Shown piece by piece: positions 14,001 to 26,000 of a DNA stretch of 64,000 nucleotides. This DNA comes from Archegozetes longisetosus. Taxonomy: Eukaryota; Arthropoda; Arachnida; Sarcoptiformes; Trhypochthoniidae. Position numbers and translations under genes: made by a program. Location of the stretch: contig JAEMBT020000007.1 of NCBI GenBank assembly GCA_018873245.2, forward strand, positions 5,735,129 through 5,799,128, given 5' to 3'. Positions within the stretch are counted from its first letter, which is position 1, and every line of letters begins with the position of its first letter. The notes below the pieces were generated by a model that had not been told where the DNA came from, ran no database searches, and worked only from the letters and a program-made list of their open reading frames with translations.

Positions 14001-17000
14001 TATCTGAATAGACTTACGGCATATAATTTCAAATAACTTACATTCAATCAAATCATATCAATTACTTTGATAGAGATTTTATTTGGTTTCATAAAACATG
14101 ACTGAAAGGCATATTTTGCATTATTTATCTATAGGGACTAACTCTGAATTTCTGTTCAATAATTCAGTACGGATTGAGTTCATCAAAATATATTAAAAGA
14201 ATTTGTTTCTTAAATTTATAAAAAATGATTTTCTAGAGAAAAAAATAGTTTAGAGATGGTATTAATAATATTTTAGACTAACGAATACCTTTAGAATTGA
14301 TGTGAAAGTAAAAAAGTAATGAAAAGTTAGAAGCTATTCTGATATATATAGTAAATAAGATTTTCAACTAAAGAGATAGTGTTTACTGTTTAACGACAAA
14401 GAGTCAATATGTTCTAGTCTTCTATTTGTGTCAATCATTAATTTAGGAGAAAATCTCTCAGACATAATAGCGGATCATTGACTGAGTTATTGAATCTGAC
14501 GGCTATAGAAATAGTCAAAACGGACATGATTGAGGCCGGCTTAATGGCAAGTCATTAATTTAATGCCTTTTCAGATCGACAAACCTGAGGTCTAATATTT
14601 TTTATGACGTCTTCTCAATCAAACTTCAATGACTAGATTTCATTCATCAGTAATTACACTTAAAAACTTAATAATCTTTGATAGCAACTAAAATGTCAGT
14701 CACTATGTCAGCATCCCTGTGATGGGTATCAATTCGTTGCTAAATTTGATTTCTAATTTGCTTTGATTACTACAATGAATATTACACAAATTTGCTAATA
14801 TCTTCAGATATTATGGTGTGATGGAAAGTATCCCACGACAACCGACCACATCTGGTTGCTACCACGGATTACTAAGTTGACGAGTGTGCGTGTTGAATTA
14901 ATCAGTTTATGTGGAATGCAAAAAGGAATCACAAACTGCTATCTTCTTAGAAATGACAACTACTAAATAAAAGCAAAGATGCAAAATAGCGTTCATGCTA
15001 TAACTTATCATTGATGGATATTTGAAAGAAGAAAATCCTTTCGCTAAACAATTGAAGCCTGAATAACTGTTTAGTAATTCTATGACAACAATTATCGCTA
15101 CACTTACAAACAATTGTTAACGCTGTTTATTTTTGCATCAAAATGACAAAAAACTTCAAAATTCAATTTAATTAAAGACACAAAAGTGGAATCGATTGGA
15201 TGATATATCCAAAATGCAAAGCTTTAAGTGGCGTAGTTTTCCAGCTAGATTCTGTACAACAATTCAATTTGTTTTGTTGCGATGGCTTTTAATTTCTAAT
15301 GAAGCTTTCTTTCTCAACATCTAATAGTATACTGAATGAATTTATTCACAAAATTGATTATTTTCTCGCCTCTCTATTGATTTTTTGTTATTTTTTTCTA
15401 TTCCTCAATGGATACGACTCTGTATTATAGTTTAGTCAATTATTGACTGAAGTAATGCGTTTCTCGTTTTGAGCCCTTCAGCTTTAATCGTATCGCAATT
15501 ATCATTGTTTTGATGCATAATTAGCGCACTCAGCAGTTCAAACTTAGTTTCACTTTTACTACTGAACGATTAATTCATTCTAGCATTGTATGCGTTTATG
15601 ATAAGCTCATTCAATCATTTATCATGCATCCGAAATATTTCTCGAATTCAAGCTAATTACAAAACTTATTGATTTCAGGAAACAACTAAACAATGGATAT
15701 TCAGACATTACATAATAGTATTGTTTCTATTTATAAAGCTCTGAAACTGAGCTCAAAGACTTAATAATCCTAAATAGCAACCAGAAATGATGGCATGCTT
15801 TTTGTCAGACGATGATATTGAATATATTAACAAACTTGTAGAATATCCAATATGACAATCAAAGCAAATTACGTGTCAAGTTTGGCAAGCATCGCAGAGA
15901 TGTTGACATAGCAACTGTCTTTTCATGTTACTATCAAGCATTATCAAGTTTTCATCTATGCTTATCATAAAACTCACAAAATTCAGTGCTTAGGAATCAA
16001 AAAGTATTTTAAAAACAAGATTCAAAAATCTATTCAAAGTTTCATTATGTAAGATAACTGATTTAATAGAATGCTAGAAAAAATAGAGAAAGCACACAGA
16101 CTCAAATTGAAAGTCAAACATTGGATGGTTTTCTGATATTGACTGAAAAATTGGATTTCACTGAAAATTTCAATAGTCTTCTTATATTATTGAACATTTC
16201 ATCCCTTTCTTGAATAACTATAAAAGTAAACCATTACTGACTCTTGTTTTACAGGAGCTCTTTAGTATAGTTTTCGATGGTATGGCCCAGGGCACACTTT
16301 TAACCTAACAGACTAAAATATTTTGTGCAAATGCATTCTGTCATTTCATTTCTGAAAAATTTCAGTAGGAAATATGTCAAATATGTTTTTTTTCAACTTT
16401 GAATACACAAATTGGCTCCAAGTACTAGTAATACAGCCTAATGGATGAAGTATTTTATCACTTAACGGAATGCAGAATATTATTTAATCAATTAATTTGC
16501 TGAAATGTATGTAAATATACCAAGTATATAATAAATTAGCTACATACATTCATATTTTAAATGCAAAAAGCTAAAGGCACTGAAGTTTCACAAGCATCCT
16601 TAACTCAATTTTAATCTACATTGACTTGCAATTTTGTATATTTTAAATATGATTCTTCTCTTAGCTTGCTATGATTATTACAGAAGAAAATTGTCATTTG
16701 TCATTTTGAACTTTAATTATGATCATTCGAAATTTTCTAGCCTCGCCACTTATAAAACTATCTTCCTAAAATTTGACTAAATTTAACAACTTCTTCCGAA
16801 TATATAGTCTATCTCAAGATTAGTAAGTTTATGAAATCTTTGGTGACCGAAGATTAAATTCATAGCCCTTTATAAAATCAACATAAACTTGTCTCTTAAG
16901 TTTTCATTTTATTTGATAGTCACATCAATTGTATTTACAGCCGATTTTTAGGTGCTTTGTTCAACTTTATTTGCCTATTGAATCAATTGATTTCGCTCGA

Positions 17001-20000
17001 GTTGCATCTAACTCCACTCTGAATACGTTGTCATATTATCCAAACATAATTGTTAAAAATGATTTCTCTTATCATGTTTGACTTTATTGTTTCCAAATTT
17101 GCTAAAACGCTATTTTATTCTTCTGCTACTACTATACTATATTTATATTGATAATCCACAAGCCTTATTCTAAAGAAAGTATATGTCAAACCCTAATAGA
17201 TTTTGTACTTATTGATCAATTATTATATAAATCAACGTGACTCTATGGAATTGTTTTTTGGATAGCTTATTCTCAAAAGATTTTTTGTATCAGTTTAATG
17301 ACTTGATTGAAATTTATGAAAACTAATCGAATGGAAGACTCATTAAGAAGGGCTTAATGTTTAAACTTGACAGCAAAATATGTCTAACTCGAACACATAG
17401 TTAAGTTGTTTTTAAAAATCAATAACAATTAAGCCGTGCTGCGTACTGCATTTTTATATCCTATTTTCAACACCACTTAAATGCGTGTGACACTTATGCA
17501 GGTTTTACTGTACCGACTCTGAATAGTTACATAAAACCATTGAAATACACGATCGCTGATAACTTACTTTAGTGTTCAAGTAGTACAAAAGATGTACAGA
17601 TCTGTCACAAGTTGATTATGTTTTTAATGCAGTAAATAAATGGGAGTTTTATCATGTCATTTGACTCAAATATGAGCAAAAATGAGTACGAGTTCAGTTT
17701 AGAAATTTGAAATACTCTGATAAGAACTCGGAAGAATTAATTATAGATATGCAGTGCTGAAGAAGAGCTGCACTTACTGCGAATGATGCTAAATATCAAT
17801 AATTTCTAAACTAAGCTCAACATGATGTGAGCGTGATTTGTAACAATAGTATTCATCTATAACATGATAGGCGTAAGATTGTATTACATGAGACAACTAT
17901 TCGTGAATAGCATAAATTGTTATCTTGAGTTTAAGCCTACAGCTCGTAATGATTGTTGAGCTTTCGGTTTCGAATGGCTTTCATTTAATGCCAAATATTT
18001 ATGATAATCCTATTTTATTGGACTTTACTACAAAGAATATTTCTTTTGATTACAGATAAACAGAATAGTGCTAAAGAGCATATAACTGGTGATAAAACTA
18101 ATACGATTAAGAATTCCTCATCAAAATATCATTTGCCTTCATTTGATACTATTTATAAGAATGTAAGTATCTCTCCATTATTCCAACTCAACAATGCATT
18201 ACACAACAGATTGATTTTTATAAATTTCATTCTTCTTTATACCATATACATTCATACCATATACATTCATACCATATTCATTCATACCATATACATTCAT
18301 ACCATATTCATTCATACCATATACATTCATTTGATATAGGTCTATGAAAATATTTTACTTTTGATAATTCCTAGAAAATAGTTGCAAATTTGCGTTTCTA
18401 TTATAATTGAAGTCCTAATCCATAAGAACATTGTTAAACAGAGTATAATAAACGAAGACTAGCCTAAAACTCAATTTTAACTCGTTTCAGCATAAATATC
18501 GCGTGATCTCATCTGAAAATAGTGGTAACTATACGAGAGCAATCTTCCATATCAGTGATGTTCAGGACAATCCATCTGCAGCTGGAAGACCAACGTTTGA
18601 AATCGAAATTATCGAAGAGGATGATCGTAATTTGCCTAAGAGATTATTACAGGTTAACACCATAATACAGTCTGATTTAGAAAATAATGTCTTATCTAAT
18701 AATGTTTCATATTTATTACAACAATATTCCCCATAAATTACAAATTGTAAAAATTGATTCTTTAGCTCAACATTTCTCCTCTTATACTTGAATTCATTTT
18801 CTAATAAGTAATGGCTATTGCGATAACTTTCAGTATCTGGAGACCAGAAATAGTCAGGAATAATATTTTCTACTCAAATAGAGTTCTTTCTTTTCATTCA
18901 AATATTTGGTCTCGAATTTCGTATTTTAATTAAGGCATCAGTTATTTGCTGATAGCATTCCATTCATAACATAATGAAATACTTTTCCTAATTTAATAAC
19001 AAACAAAAATGAGATATAATTTAAATGTGAGAGATGACATCTGTCAGGAGATATGGTGTTCTAGATTGGAAGAGGCGACCTATTGATAATAAGGTGAATG
19101 GCATGACACTAGATTCCGTCTCAATGTTCTCTTTTGACACACAGAGCTACAGCTGTGCGCTTTTCAAATCTGCACTACACACACAAAGGGTTGCAAACCG
19201 TACAACTTTAGGATTGATTTTAACCCAAACCAGTTGGTGATTCAGTAAATGAATAACTATTCACTGTATTCTGAATGACAAGTTGCAAACTATCTAGGCT
19301 TCTACCAGAATATAGAATCCTTATTATTTTGTATTCAATTGGGATAATAATATGATTTCTGCTTCAGCTCATTTACATATAATAATAATTGCGTGAAATT
19401 AAGGTAAACGAATATTGATTCGAGGTTTAAGTGAATCGAATTTTTCAAATACTATTAACTTAATTAAAATTCTAAATGATACTTGAGAAATCTGTTTTTA
19501 AACATTTAGCTAAGAAAGAAAAAGTTAACTAAGTATAGTGAGAGTTTTATGAAGCAATTTAATGCTTAGTTTAGCGTCATGTAATGTCTCAGAGCAAATT
19601 TTAAACAATTAGTTAACCTAATCAATAACAAAAAACCATATTTTGAGAATGAAGCTAAAAGTGGAAGGATTTACAGATCAAGTTATATCGAGTATAGAGT
19701 GTATTAGCAATGTCTTTTTCATTAATAGAAGCGAATAAAAGTATTGCAGATCGCATGTGAATTACTAAATGTGTTGCTTTCGGCAAATATGTCACGCAAA
19801 ATTTGATCGATTAAATCTGAATCCATTTGCCTCTAAAATCGAGACCATTAATTCTCACTCTTTCTATTCCACATCAAATATGTAATCTTGTTATATTTGC
19901 TAAATAGAAAACACTTTTAACAACAATTCAAACAATGCGCAATATTTTTGATTCTCGACACTATTTATGGGTTAATTTTGCATTATTTAGGGCAGTCATC

Positions 20001-23000
20001 AACGTCCTTCAAATGACATTTTTCTCAATAAATACAAAAAGTTCAGACTTATTCGAGCAATTTAGCCAAAATTTAATGAAATTTTATTCTGGAATTTATT
20101 CTGTTTTATTGTTATAATATTCAGCTACGCGTATAAGACACATAAGACATATATAAGGCTTAAAATAGTGCGCAAACAAAACAGAGTCCATTCTACTATT
20201 ACTATTCTTCATCTAATAATCAACTAATTTGATCGAGAAAAAAAAGTAAATTAAAAGAGTGAGAATTAGATTTAAAGTTGTGTGTTGACTAAGTTTTACA
20301 ATACTAGAAGTTAGACTGTTAAATAAGCCATGCTTCAATGAAGACACATCGCGTCCCTTATAAACTCGCATTACACTGAAGCATACACTGAGTTAACTAT
20401 TCTTCTAAAATGAATCAGTGTCGTCAATGCATATCTACTAAGATTAAGTTAGATCACGAGCAAATCTGTTTGCTTATTCTTTGAAATTGCTCACTTGACT
20501 CCATAATTAGAGTTTTATGCAAAAGATACTGTCACCTAATACCTAAATGCAAATAACAGATCAATATTTTTGACTCAATTGATCAAAAATACGACTGTAT
20601 TTAAAAGATACTGATTTGCTAGTAAGTGACTCTCCATTTATAAAACCAATCATTGATTAGTGAACGTCTACTAATTAAGTTTTATGTTTAAGCTTTTGTT
20701 CAATAAATTTCAATTAACGGACAGTTTTCTTATTTAAGGTGACAGTTAGTGATGAGAAGCACGAGAGTCAAAGTGTTTATTACACATTAACAGGACATGG
20801 AGTGGATTTAAAAAAGCCGTCCAGAAGTAAGTTCAGCATAAATTCAACCTCTGGTGAGATTTATGCGTTGCGAGCACTCGACCGCGATATGCCATTAGGG
20901 CGACCGCAATGGAAATTAGCTGTTTTTGCTGAAGATGAACGAACTCGCGGTCTCGTTGGCTATGCAGACGTCATCGTCAACCTTAAAGACATCAACGACA
21001 ACGCGCCCTATTTCGCATTCACTCATTACAACGCGAATGTCACCGAAAATGGAACAATTGGGCTGAATGTGACAACAGTGACAGCCATTGATGTGGACGA
21101 TCCGAATGAGGGATCGAATGCTAAGATTACATATACTATTGAAGATAATCAGGTTAATGATAATGGAGAGTTGATATTTGCCATCGATTCGCAAACAGGA
21201 ACCATTACGACAGATGTCTGCTGTCTTGATAGAGAAACACATTCCTCGTATACCATCAAAGTTGTTGCCAGTGATGGTGACGGACTTAAGGTAATGTAGG
21301 CTTAACAAAATTAATTATTTGTTTTCTTCGTAGACATCTCTTCCCTAGATCTCTGTGTGTTTGGTTAAATTGATTTTCGTCTAGCTTTGACTCACTACGC
21401 GTTTGGTCCTATTCTGCTAAATAACTGTTATAATTGATAGTTAATGAAATATTCACTGAATGGCCATTCAATTTTATCTTTAGCTTATTTTCTTATTTAT
21501 TACTGATTGGCATAAAGAGATAGCTCTCAGATATATAAGTCTTTTTAATTTGAAAAATTGAAGCTCTCTAAGGTTTTGAGTGCTCTAAGAGTAGCATCTC
21601 AAAGTAAGCTAATTCAATAAACCTCTAATAATCAGTACAACAAGTAATTAGTTTACTTGTAGTCAAATTTAAAATTTAAACCAACATCAAGTGGCAGATC
21701 AGTCATCAGTACATAATATTAATTTAGGCTTATTAATACTAATTTAGAACTGTTGATAGCTTAAGTTAAACTTAATCGTTAACAGTTGCAATACATCTAG
21801 AATGGAATAAGAGTCTAATTGAAACAAATTTAGGGCAATTTTGAGAATTCCTCATTTTCAGACAAGTTTCAACTTATTCACCCAACAGTTCGTGGAAGTT
21901 CTTATCTTAAAATTACGAGAATTTTCTGTGGATTTATCTCAAATTGAAAGTAATTGTGTTAATTATTGATTTTTAAGGCAAGTGCAATTGTGACAATACA
22001 AGTGACTGATGTGAATGATATGCCGCCGAAATTTAGTAAACATGAGTGGTTTGTTGAAATCGATGAGATGGACACGAAAAACAATAGCGAACAATATTTG
22101 ATACCACAAATGCCTATACTTATAGTCACTGTAACTGATTCTGATTTGTTTGAATCAAATAAATTTGTTTTTAAAATTATTGATGAGAATCAAAATTCAG
22201 AATATTTTTCATTGACTGCAAACTCTGATGCGAGCGCTTCGCTTCGAGTGATTAAACCATTAGATTATGAAAATATTAATCAAAGAAATATCAATTTAAC
22301 GATTGGTGTGAGTGATAACGGATCAAACTTTAGTGATGCATATCATACGGATTACTGTGTAATTCATGTTCGCTTACGAGACATTAACGATAATGAACCA
22401 CAATTCGTCAAATCAAATATTGATATTTCTGTGGCTGAAGACACAAAACTCGGTTCTATTATAACTAAGTTTCACGCAACGGATGCCGATCAGAGCGGAC
22501 TCTCAACAGTTAATTATGAGATATTGCGTGAAAGTGATAAACGCCGACAATTTAAAATTGATTCGAATGGAATCGTAAGACTTCAAAGACCTTTAGATCG
22601 AGAAAAATTTTCTAAGCACAAAATATTGGTTGTGGCGACCGATGACGGAAATCCACCGAAGTCATCGACAGCAACCCTAACCATAACTGTGGACGACGTG
22701 AACGACAACGCACCGAATTTGCTCAACAGTTACTTGCCTGTCATTTTAGAAAATTCTCCGCCACAGAAAATCGCAGAGATCTTTGCCTATGATTTAGACG
22801 ATAAGACAAAAGGTTTACTATTTTTATCTATTTATTTATTAGAAACTGTAAAAACTGGTTTAAGAAAAATTCAAAAATTTGAATCAATTATTTGATAGGA
22901 AACGGGCCGCCCTTTACCTTCAAATTAGATCCAATGGCTTCAGATGTGATTCGCAATAGTTTTAAAGTACAACACGATCACACCAAAGATGGAAAAGCAA

Positions 23001-26000
23001 TCGTTTATTCGCGAACCACTTTTGACAGAGAAGTAGAAAAAGAGTATTTGTTACCGATTGTGATAAAAGACAGCGGATTTCCGGCACAAACTTCAACCAA
23101 TACATTGACTGTAATTATTGGAGACATTAATGACAACACTATGAGAGACGGTTGGAAAAAGATTACCGTTTTTTATATTAAAAATACAAACGAAAAAACT
23201 GATTCCAAAAGTCAAAGACAACAATTGACACAAATCGGAAGGATTAATGTCGACGATGACGACGATTGGGACCTAAACGACAAATCATTTTTTTGGTTCG
23301 AAGAAACTCCTGATCCAAACTTTGAATTAGACTCTAAGACAGGAATGCTTAGTATGAGAAATATATCTAAAGGTGATTATGAGCTCAAATTCACAGTTTT
23401 TGACCGAAAACATCGACAGCAAGTTCACTCAAATATGTGGATCAAAGTTAAGGAATTGGAATATGAAACAGTTTTGAATTCAGGATCTATTAGGATATCG
23501 GGAGTAACTGCATTTCAATTCATATCTATTTGGAATTGGAGAACAAAACAACAAATCAAAAGTTTATACGAAAAAATGAAAGACTCTATAAAACGTTTGA
23601 TACAATGCGATGAAATTGAAATTTTCAGTGTTGTTCAAAAGCAAGAAAGACCTCCTATTATTGACGTGAGATACTATGCAAAACGAAAATCTTCTTTGTT
23701 GTCTTCAGTTTTACTAAATGGTGTGGTCGAGCAAAACAGAGGAGTAATAGAGAGTGAATTACAGGTAATTTTATAACATTAGCCTATTATTTGCACCAAA
23801 ATAGCCTTCATTTCGATTGAACCACTGTTCGGAATTGATTGATTGCAAGCATAAGCTCAATAATCCTTGCCTAGAATTCACCCAAACCTTTGTTTACACT
23901 AATTAATTCGTGATCAGTTCTGTAACTTTTTCGTCCTACAATCACTTCCAATGAAGTAAAGCAATCTGAACTAATGTCAGCACTACTTACAACAAAATAA
24001 GTTCAATAGAAAAGTCTGAGATAATGCAGTACGTAAACAGAATAAGCTTTTGAATGATTATTCTTGCTCACATTCATGTAAATTAAGTTGGACTTGTTTC
24101 ACTGTTCAAACTACAATCATCTTTCATATAAGGCAACTTTGAAGACATTTACAGTACCTTTTATACTGTTACCTACTCATAGCAAAGCTCTTTTATGAGG
24201 AATATAAAGCTTTATATCTTGATTTCGATAATTTCTGACATCGCGTTCACTATGATTCAATTTTATGTTTAGATTAATATATCACAAATCGGAATCAATG
24301 AATGCATGCAAGAAGAGGGACACGAATGTGAATCATTGAGTTGTACAACAGATTTGGTATTGAATAAGTCGGATCCAGTTTTAATAAATGGCAATTATAG
24401 TGCTTTAGTCGGAATTAATCTAACGTCAAAAGCCAAGTGTATTTGTAAATACGATGAACTACGGACTAAATACGTAGAATCGTGTTCTCGTCTTAAGTGC
24501 TTGAATGGCGGCACTTGTGTTCAATTGACTTCTAATAAGAACAGTGTTCGCTGTCAATGTCCTCATGGTATGGATGGGCCTGAGTGTCAATTGAGAACAC
24601 GATCATTCAGTGGTCAGGGCTGGATTTGGTTGGAACCACTGCCCCAATGCAGTCAATCGCATATAAGTTTGCAAATCATGACTCAAGTACCAAATGGGCT
24701 TATTTTATATTATGGACCAATTACTCAAACTTCAGACAACATTCCAGGACTGACGTCCGACTTTATATCACTTGAACTCAGGAATGGTGAGAATTACATA
24801 ATGATATTATCTTCCGAGTAAAAAAATATAACAATTTTCAAACTTCTTATGCTTTTCTCAGGAAAGGCTCGATTGCTCTCTGATTTCGGTTCAGGAACTG
24901 TTGAATTGGTGGTGAACAGCCCTAAGCCTCTTAACAACGGCGAGTGGCATACGATTGATATCTTTTATGATACCCAAACAGTACGACTAATGATAGATGA
25001 TTGTGTTGATGGTGTGATATATGACACAAAACCTGTTCGAATGGATAGAAACAGCTGCGAGAACATAAGTAATACACCGCTATTTAGTGAACTTCTGAAT
25101 GTGAACGCTCCGCTACAGATCGGCGGAGTTTCTCATCACTCAATTGATAAGTACTTCAACTGGAAATATCAACATACCACTGTTGGCTTCACTGGTTGCA
25201 TCAAAAACATTATGCATAACGGATTTCTCTATGATCTTAATAATGTCCCCAATTCTGTCAACACCATTTCCGGGTGTCCGGCCGGTAATAGTCAAACTTT
25301 AATTAAATTTATTTCTACCTCTGTCATAGATAGGTTTCTATTGATATCTGTCTATAAAACTACGCGTAAACTTAATTATGAGCTGATAATTATTTGTTTT
25401 CTAACAACAGGTGATTCGATGTGTAATTTTCTATCTCAGAGATGTCTTAACGGTGATTGTATAGGCACTTACAATGCAGCCAAATGTTATTGTAAGCCTG
25501 GATGGCATGGATTAAACTGTGATCTTCCAACTCAGCCAAAGATGTTCCAACAAAGAAGTTTTGTGAAGTATAATCTATGGCCAGACTTGGATCCATACAA
25601 GACGGAAATTCAATTGCAATTTCGCACTCGTCAACCACATGGAGAGCTGATCCGCTTATCGTCTAAGGATAAGCGCGAATACTGTTTACTTGAAATCCGT
25701 GACTCGAAGATTAGATTTAGATTCAATTTGAATCGTATGAGATCTATGGCTGAGAAAGAATTGACACTACAGTCTGTTTATGTGAGCGACGGCCATTGGC
25801 ATGACTTGCATATCAAGCGATTTGGCAGCAACGCTGTCATGACTCTCGATGGCGGAGGCATTAAGAGGATTAGCGAACTTATTGACTATAAAGATTCCAA
25901 TCAATTATTAAATATTGACAAGAATAGTATTGTTGTTGGCGGTGATGTTCACTATCTGGGGATTGGGGCCTCTGTTGTTGGTAATGATTTTGCTGACGGT

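Larger units (their letters stand above)
4405..18055 (+). other. 13.65-kb CadN intron
   Basis: It starts with GTGAGT at 4405 and ends with TTACAG at 18050-18055; joining the flanking exons restores a TAT codon. It contains GA-type and TA microsatellites (4921-5019, 7629-7651), a degenerate pogo-like fragment near 9045-9180 and a 66-bp hAT-type MITE at 11886-11951. Open frames at 6225-6524 (-), 6800-7048, 10404-10595, 12310-12528, 13226-13522 and 14907-15113 (-) look like chance frames in AT-rich DNA. No additional exon was convincing. Confidence 0.7.
4258..18652 (+). other. CadN: CadN exons 1-3 of the window: end of one cadherin repeat, linker, start of the next
   Basis: Exon 4258-4404 opens after AG and carries DDKNETSPYFD, a variant of the DxNDN motif that closes a cadherin repeat. 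It then runs into polar sequence and ends at a GTGAGT donor. Exon 18056-18162 is Lys/Ser/Asn-rich. Exon 18491-18652 carries ISDVQDNPSAAGRPTF, another repeat-closing motif, followed by EEDDRNLPKRLLQ, which begins the next repeat. Only about 90 residues, many of low complexity, separate the two closing motifs, so that repeat looks degenerate. The phases (split codon at the first junction, phase 0 at the next two) join these exons to the clear cadherin exon at 20739. A small exon missed in the 13.65-kb intron cannot be excluded. Confidence 0.72.

Noticed and set aside
14815-14895. GC-richer patch that looked like a possible RNA gene
   Set aside because: No tRNA boxes, no stable clover-leaf or known snRNA motif could be read.
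20916-21308. 130-residue open frame antisense to a CadN exon
   Set aside because: Complementary to cadherin-coding sequence, no ATG context or domain; a shadow of the sense code.
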